Assembly (NCBI GenBank): GCA_010356995.1
Contig: ML996689.1
Coordinates: 315,601-379,600, forward strand
Length of the DNA stretch: 64,000 nt
Direction of reading: 5' to 3'
From: Trichodelitschia bisporula
Lineage: Eukaryota; Ascomycota; Dothideomycetes; Phaeotrichales; Phaeotrichaceae
Shown here: one piece after another, positions 23,747 to 35,300 of the stretch
Layout: every line of letters starts with the position of its first letter
How positions within the stretch are numbered: position 1 is the first letter of the stretch
The notes under the pieces: generated by a model
Seen by the model: only the letters and a program-made list of their open reading frames with translations
Databases searched by the model: none
Told to the model about the DNA's origin: nothing
Translations under genes and position numbers: made by a program

Positions 23747-24543
23747 CGAGGCCGGATGTTGTTGATGTTGGATGTGCTATGTATATATCTTGTCTCTGAA
23801 CTTGGGGTGCATGGCTTGGCGCTAGGACGAGGGCTCATGGGAAAATTCAAGGTGCTGTCGTGGATGATATGAACGGGTATGATGGTATCCGAATGGCATT
23901 GTGAAATTGCAGTCGAACTCCGACCTGTCGAATCATGATACGCGGGTGAGGAGTTCCGAGGCGTGTTGTGATACATTGCGGGGTACTTACGACGGCGTGG
24001 CTTGGAAAGTCGTGCTTAACGATAGGCGCAACTTCCCCACGCCGCTAAACTCGCACTTGTGGGAATGGCGCGCGGATTCAAGGCGGCGAAATGTTGATTA
24101 TCAACCGCGTCTCCATAACTTTAGCGAAGATGTTACTTCGCGGTAGAGACTTGCGGCAAAAGGAAGGGTTCTAGACGCAAGCTAAACGCGAAGTTGAAAT
24201 TCGCTCATTCGCATGATCAGTCGGGCTCAACAAGTCACTAAAATAGCGCGGAAGAAAAAGGGGGCTAAGCATAGCGGAGTGGCGTCTGGATCTGGCCTTA
24301 CAGGGAGAGAACGAGTGGCCTTTCCCGCTACAATAGGCTGGACCCGCCCCCGGATTTCGCTCTCGAATTGTGACTTGCAAACACTCACTCCACCGCGCAG
24401 ACCGAAATCCTTTCGCTTTCAAAATTTTCCTAGCGTTAACACCGGGCCGTCGTCTTCTTTTAAAAGCATCATCGTTCACCTCGGTTTTCTGTTTGAAGAT
24501 ACCCAACGAAAACTTCAGCATTCCACTTGCATCCTCAGGAAAA
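23747..24543. other. Intergenic region
   Basis: 797 bp with no supported gene; the right end is the promoter and leader of the small mitochondrial-type gene. Confidence 0.5.
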
Positions 24544-24909
24544 ATGTCGATCATGAAGATTGTCGCTATGCGCACCGCTGCTCGTCGCGTTTTGAGCGTG
24601 AGTCAACACCAACGCCGGCCACGCGACATTGGTGCAATGTCTCGGTCTCAAATGCGCTGTTCTAACTCCGATCAGACACCTCGTTCCTTCGCTACCACGC
24701 CTCTGCGCGCCGACTTCACGCGCGAACCTACGCAGCGCATCGGCGCCACCATCTCCCACCTCGCTGAGACTGCCCAATATCAGGTTGCCGACGCTTCGTT
24801 CAAGGCCGGTGTTGTGTACACTTTGCTTGGAGTCACTGTCCTTGGTGGTGGCTTCCTCGTCGCTACAGCTGGCCCTGAGAAGACCGTAAAGGCTGGGGAC
24901 CTGCTCTGA
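24544..24909 (+). CDS. Small putative mitochondrial membrane protein
   Basis: Best model is two exons, 24544-24597 and 24676-24909, giving 95 residues. The 78-nt intron has a perfect GTGAGT donor, a TCTAACT branch-like site and an ATCAG acceptor, but its length is a multiple of three and it has no stop, so the unspliced frame (121 residues) is also open. The spliced N-terminus (MRTAARRVLSTPRSFATTPLRADF) looks like a mitochondrial presequence. A hydrophobic helix follows (VYTLLGVTVLGGGFLVATA) and the protein ends soon after. I do not recognise the family; an inner-membrane accessory subunit would fit the size. Confidence 0.6.
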   Translation: MSIMKIVAMRTAARRVLSVSQHQRRPRDIGAMSRSQMRCSNSDQTPRSFATTPLRADFTREPTQRIGATISHLAETAQYQVADASFKAGVVYTLLGVTVLGGGFLVATAGPEKTVKAGDLL

Positions 24910-25481
24910 GCGATACAGGAATGTGCATCGGGATCGGTATGGCGGGACTGGAGTTATCGGTGGGGGTTCATGGGCGGCGGAGGGATACGGAGGTAATGGG
25001 AACGGGACCGCATTGATTTCGCTCGAGGGCGGATTGAGCTTGTTTTTCCTCTGTATGCACATCTAGACTAGGCGGTGTGACATTGCCGAGCATCTGCGTA
25101 GACCTAGAGGCATAGATTTTCTGCTCTACACTGTTTGACTGCATCATGAGAAATATGAGATGGTCAATATCTACTGAAATTTCTTCATGTATATTGCTTG
25201 CCACTCGTACCACTCACGATAAATGATCTACGGTAGGTATTCAACGCAAGGCAGCAACAAGGCGTCAGGCACCAGCCCGCCTTGTGCTTACATAACTGCA
25301 TCAAAGCTTGGCGGCAAGCTTTACACGCGCCAGTCACTGGTCGACACAACAGAGGATCAGACAATACACCGGCCCCAAGGACCCAGTCGTGATACCACCA
25401 TAAATACAGCGCGCCGCCCCGCCTTACGCCAGACGTCGTCGCCCTGGATGCACCGCATATACGCAGTACTCAAACTTTCGA
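24910..25481. other. Intergenic region
   Basis: 572 bp without a supported gene. It contains the 3' flank of the small gene and the promoter of the next one. Confidence 0.5.
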
Positions 25482-27437
25482 ATGGCGCGCGTCAGGAGCA
25501 CAAAATCGGCGGCGCATCCCGCGCGCGTCACGTCCAACCCTAAATCCGCACCCCACAACCCGCCCTCCGATAATGAGACCATTGCGGTCGTAATGCCTCC
25601 CCGCGAACCTGGCCCTAAGACGAGCGAGAAGAAACAAGACGCACCTGATGCGCCGCCTGCGACTAGGCAAACGCGCGGGCGGAAGGCAAACACCGCGCCT
25701 GTGCCCAAACCTAAACCGGTGGAGGAGGATGTCGCGACGGAGGATGGGCCGGAGCAACCGGTTGCTAAAGCTCGTACGCGGGTGCGCAGAGCTCAGGCTC
25801 CTAAGAAGGTTACCACGACTGCGGAACAGAAGGCCGCGCTTGAGAAACTGCAGGCGCAGATGCGTGCGGCCCAGGCTGCGAGGGAAGGAGCGAAGGAGTC
25901 TGGTCGAGTGACGGCATCGACGCGTCAGATACAACGTGCTCGTTCTCAGCAGGGATCGCCTCCCGCAAAATCAATGCCTCCGAAGTCGACACCTGTCGAA
26001 GAGGCCCCAAAGAGCAGTAGTACTGTGCTTGTACGGGGTACTGCAGAAGAGCAAGTTGAAGAGCCGTCAACGCCTGAAGCTACACAGCTAGTACGGGGTA
26101 CTGCAGAACCGGAAGCTGAAGAACCAGCAACACCAGAGCCTACACAGCATACCGTTCGTGTGCCAAATACGCCCGATATGCTTGCTGCGGCACCACCGGC
26201 TGCTCTACCTGAGCGTACGCTCGTTGAGAACACGCCTCCTCCTCCGGACGACGATGACGACCTGTACGGCCTCTCCCCTAGTGGGCATACCACGCAGCTG
26301 CTCATCGAGCAGCGGCGACAAAGCGCTGTCGCTGTGCCCCAATCGACGCTTCGTGCACGAGGGACTCCCCACATCGAATCTTCCGTACTCCCTCTAGCGA
26401 AGTTCAAGCGACGGCCCCGGCAAGGCAGTGTGATTCATATGGTGGCACCGCAGGATACGCTGATGGATGTGGACAACTCTGAGCTCGATGCCCAGGTTGA
26501 CAACTACCTTGACTTGTTCCAAAACTTCAACCCGGAAGATGAGTCTACGCCTCTGAATCTGAATAAGAGGCTTCGGGACGCACAGAGCACGAAGGAAAAG
26601 GAAAAGGACGTCTCCCCAGAGGAGCCCATGCGCAGCTCGAGCACTGGCAAGAGGAAACGCGGCTCTGATGTGGTTGTCCATCACATTGAACCGACACCGT
26701 CTCCGAGCATCCCTTCGTCCCCGCCTCCAGATGTTCATCGCGAACCCTCGGTCCCCCGTTCTGATGTCTCGCTCCCGGATGCAAGCATCACCCCAGTTGC
26801 CCAACATAGTGCCATCCCTGACATCGATTCCGACACCATGGCTCCGCCGCATTCGACTTCATCACTCTCTCCACAGTCACCCCGAACAACCACGGTCGTT
26901 TCACCACTCAGTGCCAAATCCCGCAAGCCGGGAAAGCCGGGAAAGCAGAAAAATAAGCCACAGAAAAAGCAACCGAAACTCGATACCGCCACCCTGCAAT
27001 CTCTCCTCCCCCTCCCTCGGACGCGGGCTCAGCGGAAAACCCACAAGGACGCATACGAGATATCATCAGATAACCTGAATGATGAGAGCATGATGGATGC
27101 ACCTTCCGACAGCCCGGACGATGACAGCGAAATCTACTCACCAAAGGGCGCTAGGCGACCGAAGAAGGCGCCGCCGAAGCGGGGCCGTAAGGCTCCGGAG
27201 AAGACGACGTCTAAAGGAGCGGGCGGGAAGACAACCTACGGCAAGCGGGGAGCGCATGCTGAAGACACGGATAAGGAAAATGGTGCGGGACGACGGACTA
27301 GTGGGGATTCCGATTTGACGACTGATGGCCGCGATCTCGAAGCTGCGAGGCAGAAGTTCAAGGAGGTTGATGCGTGGGAGATGGAGTTTGAGAGTGTGGA
27401 ATCGGGGGGTGGGGAGATGTCGAGTCCGTGGCGTTAA
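25482..27437 (+). CDS. Unknown disordered nuclear-type protein
   Basis: A single exon encodes 651 residues. The composition is highly biased (Pro, Ser, Thr, Glu, Lys) with several basic clusters (KSRKPGKPGKQKNKPQKKQP and RRPKKAPPKRGRKAPEK) that resemble nuclear-localisation or DNA-binding tails. A 60-bp duplication at 26028-26147 encodes two copies of an LVRGTAE...TPE..TQ unit. Islands that look conserved are LDAQVDNYLDLFQNFNP, TLQSLLPLPRTRAQRK, and the C-terminal ARQKFKEVDAWEMEFESVE. There is no catalytic signature. A chromatin or chromosome-segregation role is conceivable from composition alone; I do not recognise the family. Confidence 0.68.
   Translation: MARVRSTKSAAHPARVTSNPKSAPHNPPSDNETIAVVMPPREPGPKTSEKKQDAPDAPPATRQTRGRKANTAPVPKPKPVEEDVATEDGPEQPVAKARTRVRRAQAPKKVTTTAEQKAALEKLQAQMRAAQAAREGAKESGRVTASTRQIQRARSQQGSPPAKSMPPKSTPVEEAPKSSSTVLVRGTAEEQVEEPSTPEATQLVRGTAEPEAEEPATPEPTQHTVRVPNTPDMLAAAPPAALPERTLVENTPPPPDDDDDLYGLSPSGHTTQLLIEQRRQSAVAVPQSTLRARGTPHIESSVLPLAKFKRRPRQGSVIHMVAPQDTLMDVDNSELDAQVDNYLDLFQNFNPEDESTPLNLNKRLRDAQSTKEKEKDVSPEEPMRSSSTGKRKRGSDVVVHHIEPTPSPSIPSSPPPDVHREPSVPRSDVSLPDASITPVAQHSAIPDIDSDTMAPPHSTSSLSPQSPRTTTVVSPLSAKSRKPGKPGKQKNKPQKKQPKLDTATLQSLLPLPRTRAQRKTHKDAYEISSDNLNDESMMDAPSDSPDDDSEIYSPKGARRPKKAPPKRGRKAPEKTTSKGAGGKTTYGKRGAHAEDTDKENGAGRRTSGDSDLTTDGRDLEAARQKFKEVDAWEMEFESVESGGGEMSSPWR
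26028..26147 (+). repeat. 60-bp tandem duplication inside coding sequence
   Basis: Two imperfect in-frame 60-bp units, each encoding (L)VRGTAE followed by an acidic Pro/Thr segment ending in TQ. The shared core is GTACGGGGTACTGCAGAA. Confidence 0.85.
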
Positions 27438-27826
27438 GGAGGTTTATGTTGGATGAGTTATGAATGGGCGCATGTTCATGGGAGGGGATCTGGCGTTGAA
27501 TCAACGGAGGGAGGACATACGGGCGTGGGTTAGGGATGTATAATACTTGGTTCTGAAGTTTGTCACACGGATCAGGTCAGTTCGGAGGCAAGATACCGTC
27601 TGAGGTTCTCGTACGAATGCGAAATGTTCCTCTAATCTCAAGATGTGAATGCTCGTCACTTCATGAATGTGGTTTGTCTCGTATGCCTCAGGCAGAACGG
27701 CACGCGTGAACTTTATTCCGACGTCGCGTCTCCCGTTCCAAGCAGCCGCGCGCGTCTTCCACCAACATTCAATGTTTAGACCCGACGTCAAACTACTGCG
27801 CTGGCGGATATCAAAGAGCAGTAAAG
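27438..27826. other. Intergenic region
   Basis: 389 bp between co-oriented genes. It serves as 3' flank and promoter; nothing else recognised. Confidence 0.45.
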
Positions 27827-29041
27827 ATGGCGTCAAATTTGCATAGCTGGATGGACCGAAAGGTGCCCGATAGTCAATTCGAGCAGCAACGAGGAACGAC
27901 TCCGACCCCGCTTCCAGACAGAGCTCATGCAGCGTCGCTGAAAATCCCCACGCGCCCGATGGCAGGCGCGCCTGCAAAGGGAATAGATCCATTCGACACT
28001 GACTACGAGGGTTCCACGACTGCTCCTACCGCCGCACAAATTCAAGCACATGACAACCATCCGCCAAACTATGCTATTCCCCATCGCGCAACTCCCGAGC
28101 CGCGCAATGACATGTACCAGTACGGCGTAAGAGAAGAAAGTGCCGAAATTTTGCCCGAAAGCTCAGACGTGGAAGAAGTGGGAGATCCGGAAGATAGCCA
28201 GAAGGTTCGAATGGATAGTTTGTTCATGGCCGCCAAACAGGCGAAAGATGAAGCCGAAGCGCAACGCCAGGGCTGGGCCAGTTCGTATCCGCCTTCAACA
28301 CCTGGTCCGGCCGATGCTGAACACATCGCAGTTGAGAATGTCGAAGCACCGCTGGTTGTAGAACCGGTCACCGAGGCCAATATGGGATACAACACCCAAT
28401 ATGCCGGCCCGCATGCGATAGACGGAACTCAGAACAAGGCGCCTTTCGCATCCCGTCCTAGGGCCGCACGGCGCTTTCCTACTACCTTTGCTCCTCAACC
28501 TCGCACCCTGCAGCCTGAGATCCAGCGCCCGTCAACTACACCGGTGGTCCGGCAACATGTTGCCCCAGTAGCCCTGCCGTCAAACTCGCGGAAGCGGGAC
28601 CGAAGCCCTGCTGCGCAGCTGGACTACACTCCCGCAGAGCTCGATAAAATGACATACGAAGAGCTTCAAACTCAGAAATTTGACTACGACCCGAACCCAC
28701 CTCAGCTTGACGACTACGATGCCTCTCAGCCTCTGCCCATGCGTATGAAGGCCTTTATGAAGCGACCTGAGGACGACAAGAGGAAGTTTTTTGTGTCTCT
28801 CAGCGCTGATGAACAAAAGGAGGCTGAAGCATGGTTTATGGACCAGTTCCGCGGGATAGAGGATAAGTTCAGCGGCATCCGGGAGATGAGGCGCAAGCAG
28901 ACTGAGAAGCTGGAGGGCGATATGAAGGCCCGGCATGACCAGGTGGTTGCGCGCAAGGAACTGATCGACGAGGAGCTCGTGCGGATCCGCACGCAGGGCC
29001 AGGGTGTCCTCAGATCACCTTCCCGCAGACCTAATAACTGA
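27827..29041 (+). CDS. Ecm11-like protein
   Basis: A single exon encodes 404 residues. The first 250 residues are low-complexity. The last 130 form a folded, helical domain: LDYTPAELDKMTYEELQTQK, then FDYDPN, then FFVSLSADEQKEAEAWFMDQ, and a charged coiled coil (REMRRKQTEKLEGDMKARHD). This resembles the Ecm11 C-terminal domain, which in fungi has the order LDY-x-L-x-x-M-x-Y-x-x-L, FD-x-x-P, FF-x-x-L, WF-x-x-F. In budding yeast Ecm11 is a SUMOylated component of the synaptonemal complex central region in meiosis. The assignment rests on memory of the family pattern. Whether the function is meiotic here is unknown. Confidence 0.55.
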   Translation: MASNLHSWMDRKVPDSQFEQQRGTTPTPLPDRAHAASLKIPTRPMAGAPAKGIDPFDTDYEGSTTAPTAAQIQAHDNHPPNYAIPHRATPEPRNDMYQYGVREESAEILPESSDVEEVGDPEDSQKVRMDSLFMAAKQAKDEAEAQRQGWASSYPPSTPGPADAEHIAVENVEAPLVVEPVTEANMGYNTQYAGPHAIDGTQNKAPFASRPRAARRFPTTFAPQPRTLQPEIQRPSTTPVVRQHVAPVALPSNSRKRDRSPAAQLDYTPAELDKMTYEELQTQKFDYDPNPPQLDDYDASQPLPMRMKAFMKRPEDDKRKFFVSLSADEQKEAEAWFMDQFRGIEDKFSGIREMRRKQTEKLEGDMKARHDQVVARKELIDEELVRIRTQGQGVLRSPSRRPNN

Positions 29042-29859
29042 GCATTTGACTACGTTTACGAGATCTACGAGATTTCTTAAGGGGCTACGGTTAGGCGCTG
29101 GGAGCGCGGCTATGTGGGAACTTGGCATGGTTCGGCGTCATATATTCTCCTGAGAGGCGTTAGAGAGCTGTTTATGGTGTATTGCGATAGTCTTTTCTAT
29201 CATTGGCATCTCAATTCCCAGCGGATGTTTACCCGTCCACCAAACGACCCTCTTGTCGGGAATTGCAAGGTGTGTAAAGTGGCAGATGCTTGGCTCTCAT
29301 ATCCCACCACTCTATGAAGATACCCTGTGGGACCAGAATGAACCGCCGCAAGTCCCTAGGACGATACTTTGAGTGTCTATGGTGTGCTGAACATTCCAAC
29401 GGCCCGTGATAAGATCTCATGCTGCCAAGAGCCCTCTGCATTCAGACGCGACGTGTCTCCCCAAACCAGCTGAGTGCAACCACCCGAGGACAAACTAAGC
29501 GGCCTGCAGCAACCCCCTCCTTCCCGTAGGCAGCTTACAGTGCTGTGCCCCGCTACACGCAGCTTCCCGCCCGCTTTGTATCGTCCGTGGTCCTCGTCGG
29601 GCCCCGAGGTACGCGTACCGGTACAGCCCCCACCTCCGCCTTTCCAGCCGCTTGGCTCTGCTCCCCTCCCGACACCGGCAAACTGGCGCCCCTCATCCGC
29701 TCCAAGCTGTTCCTCACGAGCCTCGTACTGTTTGCGAGCATCTTCTTCATCCTGGCTTCCACGAGGATCGGCGCACGTGTAAAGCTTTTATTCAACCAGC
29801 TCGCTCCGCCGCGCTTTTCGTCGCCGCCGCTTAGTTACCGCCCGCTTACTTCCTCTGTC
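29042..29859. other. Upstream region of M3 peptidase with open hydrophobic frame
   Basis: No gene is firmly supported. From 29530 to 29859 a frame in phase with the peptidase is open but has no ATG. It would encode a membrane-like helix (KLFLTSLVLFASIFFILAS). It may be leader, or an exon reached by splicing from further upstream. Confidence 0.5.
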
Positions 29860-32312
29860 ATGGCGCCCCCGCAGTACCAGAAGCCACCGCAGGCGCCGCC
29901 GCTGTTTACGGCTACCACGCAGTCTATTGCGGCGGATTCGAAGCGCTTGGTGGGGTCTTCACCCGCGTTTTGTGCAGCGCTGACGTGTGCAGATTGCGGA
30001 GAACAAGGCTCTGGAGGATGAACTTGTCAAGGACATCAAGCCCGAGGACGCTACCTTTGCGAACGTATGCCTTCCCCAGGCGCGCCACGAGAACGAGGCT
30101 GCCCTTGAGGACCACATCCTGGGCTTCTACCAATCGGTAGCTACTGATGCGGCGCTGCGCGATGCATCCACGGCAGCGCTCAAGGAGATGGATGAGTCTT
30201 CCATCGAGTCGGCCATGCGCGAGGACATCTTCAAGTTGGTGGCTGGTGTAGCGAACAGGAAGGAGGCACTTGACCCCGAGAGCCAGCGGTGGCTGGAGAA
30301 GGTTCACAAGAGCTACCTGCGCAACGGGCTGGGGTTGCCGGCGGGGGAGAAGCGGGACCGGTTCAAGGCCATCAAGAAGAAGCTCAGCGAACTCTCGATT
30401 GAGTTTTCCCGCACGCTCAATGAGGAGAATGGTGGGCTGTGGTTCACGGAAGAGGAGCTTGACAGTGTGCCCAAGGATCTCGTCGCGACGTGGCCTAAGG
30501 GCGAGGGCGAGAATGCTGGCAAGGTCTTCATGAGCTTCAAGTACCCTGACCTTTTTCCCACACTCAAGTATGCGACGAACTCGAAGACGCGCCAGAAGGT
30601 GTTCGTGGCCAACGAGAACAAGTGCCCGAGTAATGTGCCGTTGTTCAAGGAAGCTATTACCCTGCGCGACGAGGCGGCGCGCCTGCTTGGCTACAATAAC
30701 CATGCCGAATTCCGCCTGGAGGACAAAATGGCCAAGGTTCCTAAGACGGTGAACGACTTCCTAGGAGACCTCCGCGAGCGACTTGCTCCGGGCGGTATCA
30801 CGGAGATCAAGGCGCTGCTGGAGCTCAAGAAGGCGGACCTCGAATCGCACGCGAAGAGCAGCGATTACGATGGCAACTACTACCTCTGGGACCACCGCTA
30901 CTACGACCGCCTCATGCTGGAGAAGAACTTTGCGCTTGATCAAGAGAAGATTGCCGAGTACTTCCCTCTCGACAGCACCATTCGCGGCATGCTCCACATC
31001 TTCGAGGAGCTGTTCGGTCTCGTGTTCGTTGAAATCACCGGAGAGGCCCGCGATAAGATCTCCCCGACTGGTAAGGGCAGGGATATTGTCTGGCACGATG
31101 AGGTGCAGGTCTTCAGCGTTTGGGATGATGAGGGCGAGGGCAGCGGCTTCGTTGGCTATCTGTACCTGGATCTCTTCCCCCGCCCCGGCAAGTATGGCCA
31201 CGCAGCGAACTTCAACCTGCAGCCCGGCTTCATCTCGGCAAATGGTACGCGGCGCTACCCGGCCACGGCGCTGGTGTGCAACTTCAGCAAGCCGACGCCG
31301 AAGAAGCCGAGCCTCCTCAAGCACGACGAGGTTGTTACACTTTTCCACGAACTCGGCCACGGGATTCACGATCTCGTGTCGCGCACCACGTTCTCGCGCT
31401 TCCACGGCACCAACACGGTGCGCGACTTCGTCGAGGCCCCGAGCCAAATGTTGGAGAATTGGTGCTGGACGCCCTCGCAATTGAGGGCGCTGAGCAAGCA
31501 CTACTCGACCGTGTCACCCGAGTACGCGGCGGCATACGCCGAGGATTCGAAAAATAGCGCGAAGCCGTCTGATGTCATCCCCGACGATCTGATTGACAGC
31601 ATCGTCAAGACGAAGCACGTCAACGACGCGCTCTTCAACCTGCGGCAGCTGCACTTCGGCATCTTCGACATGACAATACACTCGCCCGCGAGCCACGCCG
31701 AGGTCGAGAACCTGGCCGTCTCGGAGTTGTATAACCGTCTACGCAAGGAGATTTCTAAGATTGACGGCCCCGAAGCCGTCGATCCCAGCTCCGGTTTCGC
31801 GTGGGGCAATGGCCAGTCGACCTTTGGTCATCTGATGGGCGGCTATGATGTTGGGTACTACGGCTACTTAAGGTGAGTTCGTCCCCTGTACACCGCCCTC
31901 GAGACCGCTTCCCGTCATTCGCCACTCCGCGCCTCGCCGCGGAGGACCGTCCGTCGGCACGGCCGGGCGGAGGACTGTCCGGCTGTGGTGGCGAAAACGC
32001 GGGTTCCGGATCGGCGGTTCTTTAGCGAGCTGTCTTTCCTATCTCCGAAGGGAATATGCGCTCATTATTCACATGTCATTGCACATGCTAACGTGTAATG
32101 TCCGAACACACAGCTCGCAGGTCTATTCGACGGACATGTTCTACAGCGTCTTCAAAGCCGACCCCATGAACGGCAAGGAGGGGCGCCGTTACCGGCATAC
32201 GGTGTTGGAGCGCGGGGGGAGCCAGGATGAGATGCAGACGCTCAAGGACTTTTTGGGGCGGGCTCCGAGCACGGAAGCGTTTTACGAGGAGCTCGGGATT
32301 ACGAAGGCCTAG
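29860..32312 (+). CDS. prd1: M3 zinc metallopeptidase (saccharolysin/MepB type)
   Basis: Deduced exons are 29860-29949, 29993-31872 and 32114-32312 (722 residues). The N-terminus MAPPQYQKPPQAPPLFTATT is the expected start of fungal oligopeptidases of this type. The catalytic zinc site is HELGHGIHDLV with the downstream Glu in DFVEAPSQMLENW. The end of the M3 fold (GYDVGYYGYL, then SSQVYSTDMFYSVFK) is formed only after splicing the last intron. These are thimet-oligopeptidase relatives that cut short peptides in the cytosol or mitochondria. The 241-nt last intron is several times longer than most others here. In-frame sequence upstream of 29860 lacks an ATG. Confidence 0.94.
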
Positions 32313-35300
32313 TCAAAGAACTCATGTCACTGGTTCGGTAGCTAGAATTGACTCCTTTTCGGTGTCACGATGTGATCAGCATGTCCGTCTTTACTCAAAG
32401 CGCAAGGTACAATTGCTGCTGCCTGCTATGCACCGCATCTCGTGCCGTTTAGCAGATTATCTCCGGCCATGGCCGTCTCCCTAATGCCTGTACGGTCCTG
32501 ATTCCCAATCCTCGAGGATCGCGTTGCCCCCAACATCGGAATCATCATCGATCGGCATCCCAGTCAAGCCTCGCCACACCAACAACTCCAATCCCCATCT
32601 CACTCACCCCAAGTTACCGGTCCTAGTCCCCCTCACCATCGGCGTCCCCGACACCCCCCCCCCACCCCGCGGCACTCCAGCGGAGCAACTGCCGCCGCCG
32701 CAAAAAAAAACATAGCCCGTTGTTGGGACTCCGGCGCCGTCAACGTGGGCCGGCCGGTCGGGGGTCCAGATCGGCTTGGCAAGTGCCGATCGGCACGCGG
32801 CTGGTCTGTGCGGAGAACGGGGGGTCCCACACGCAGGGCGTTTTGCGGAGGGAGGGGCGCGGGACAGGGCTGGGCGGGGGAGGGGGATACTGTACGGATT
32901 ACGGAGTACCGATTGCGAAAGGGGGATACGATACCGTAGCGGTGTCGCCAGGCGTGATGGTGATGTCAGGCCTGCGGCAGTGCGGCATGCCATGGCCCGA
33001 TGAGCGTTTGCCGCATCGGCTCGGAAAACATGCGCGTACGTAGTACGACCGCGACAGGACGAGACCAACGGTTGGGAAGTGCTAGCGTAGGGCTTGCGGC
33101 GTCACCGCCACACAATCGCCGCGCGCCCATGCGGCGCCCCCCGGGCTCGGCCAGCCCCTGGCGGGAGCGCGGCAGGGGATGTAGATGGGCAATTTGTACT
33201 TCCCGATGGGCAATGTGGCGAAATGCCATGGTGGACGGGACGGCATTTGGGGCCGGCTTTGGTCGGATTTGAGTGTGGCCCGCGCGGACTGGCCCTTCAG
33301 GGGTTTATGGCGGGCGCGGCGGCTGACCTTTTGTTGAGCCGTGCGCGTGGCGGTGCTTGAACCCTTGGTGGGTGTGGCGAGGTGGGGTGGGTGGGGTGAG
33401 CGGGACGGCTTTTTGAGCTTGTTTGCACGGAGGGGTTTGGGCGGATGGGGTGGTGTATCGCGTTTTCTGTTGAACTGGGTGCGGAAGTGACAAATTTGAT
33501 GCTATCAGATGCTGGATTCCTGTGCAATGCAATTGCCGTTGTGGAATGCCTCAGGAGCATCACTACCGCAAAGCGCATTTTCGCCCCTCGACACGCCCAT
33601 CCAAATCCCCGTCGAAACCGGTCCTTCCTCCGGCCCCCCCAATACGGAATAAACTCCACACGCCCAGCGTGCACCACGCGTGGCGAACCCGTAGGAAGCC
33701 ACGCGCAGTGCATAATCCCTCCCTCTGCATGGAAGCCCCCATCCAAACTTCCGCCCTAACAAACCGCATCCCTGCGCTACGTCGGAATCGACTCCAACCG
33801 CACGCCAACAAACTGTGCGCTCAACCACCGGGCGCACCCCCGGGCGCGATATGGCATTTGCGTCCAACTTCGCCATGGCCCCGCAGGCAGGCAACCCTAA
33901 ACCGTCCGGCGTGTTTCGTTGTCGTAGTTTAGTTGACGCGGCCCCCACTCCCATCGGCCAGGCTAGATTCCGCAGGCGAGGTGGCGACTTTTCGTAGGGC
34001 CAACCTCCGCCGCACGGACCGGGGGTGCAATTCGCCGGGTCGGAGGGTAATCGACAAAGGATTGAGTCTCAACAATGCTGTACCCAATCAATTCCACACT
34101 GTCTGCGAACGTGCAGTGCTGTTCGTGAAGACGCCGCGGCTGACGATCGAGAGATATCATGTGTTCGCATAGTAAACCGACAATCCTGCCCCTGCGAGGC
34201 TGCCCATGTTCAGTGCCCCGTGCGGCTAATCCGGGATTTAGGGTTGACGTTGACGTTCACCGATCGGCCGGCCCGCAGTGTCTTACCATTTCTCCACCGA
34301 ATCCGTCCCCTACCTACGTGAGCGGCGTTTCTCTTTTCGGCCTCCTTGCTGGGATGTAAACTTTTAGTCTGTACGCGCTGTCACCTGGCTGATAAAAGAC
34401 CTCTCAATCGACGTTGTCTTCCAAAAACCCATTCTGTACGAAAACAGCTTAGGCGCCCGTCCCCATTTTGATATCCCCCTCCTCTCCCCGCGAAACACCT
34501 TCCCCGCCACCCCGAAGCGAAAAATAACAGCACTTCAGCGCCCAAAGCTCACTTACCAGAACTACTTTACCTTGAATTCGGCCGATAGACGTTACGTGGT
34601 TATCGTCTTCTCACCAAACCTTCACCTCTTCCCTAATTAGGTAACCTTCCACGCGCGCCCCACACCGCCACCCGCCGCACCCCCTCACGCTTCGAAACGA
34701 CACCCAAAACGCGACTCACGTGGGGCAACCCACCCGCCCTGCCGGGCTCCCGCGCGAGCTACCTGGCAAGCAAGCCAGCATCAAAGCGCGCCAGCGGCGA
34801 AAAGCCCCCCCCAACTCCTCGCTACGAGCCGCGTGCACCGACTCCATCCTTAGCGACAAGCTATCCCGGCCCAGCCAGACAGCCAACCGACGTCCTCGGA
34901 AATCCAACTTAGTCTCGGGAGTAGCGTCCGGGCCCGCGAGAATATTCTGTTAGTCGCGCTGGCAGCGGAGAAAACGACATAAAGTTGAAAAATAAATTCC
35001 TTTTCACAAGCGCAAGCCACTTACCCGCACCACCTTCCCCCCACCGCCGCACTCTGGGCGACGATCTCCCGGAACCACGGCCAGTCTCCAGCACGCACTG
35101 TCTCAACCAGCCACCCAGGTCGCAGAGGTAAAGATTGCAAAGACATCTGTACCCCGGTCCAGCACTCTCCAGCCACCACGCGTCCCTACCAAGCACCCTG
35201 ACTCCCTCTGTCCCCCCGTCTTCGCTCCACTCAACCCCTCGGCCCCACCCGTCACATCTCCCACCAGGTCCAGCCCCCACGGACACCAACCCAGTGTCGC

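Noticed and set aside
29545-29859. Extended N-terminus of the M3 peptidase starting at 29545
   Set aside because: The codon at 29545 is GTG and there is no in-frame ATG before 29860. Kept only as an observation.
32604-33960. Several overlapping frames of 60-150 codons in the GC-rich block
   Set aside because: They occur on both strands at once, have compositions reflecting base bias, and show no domain, signal peptide or splice pattern.
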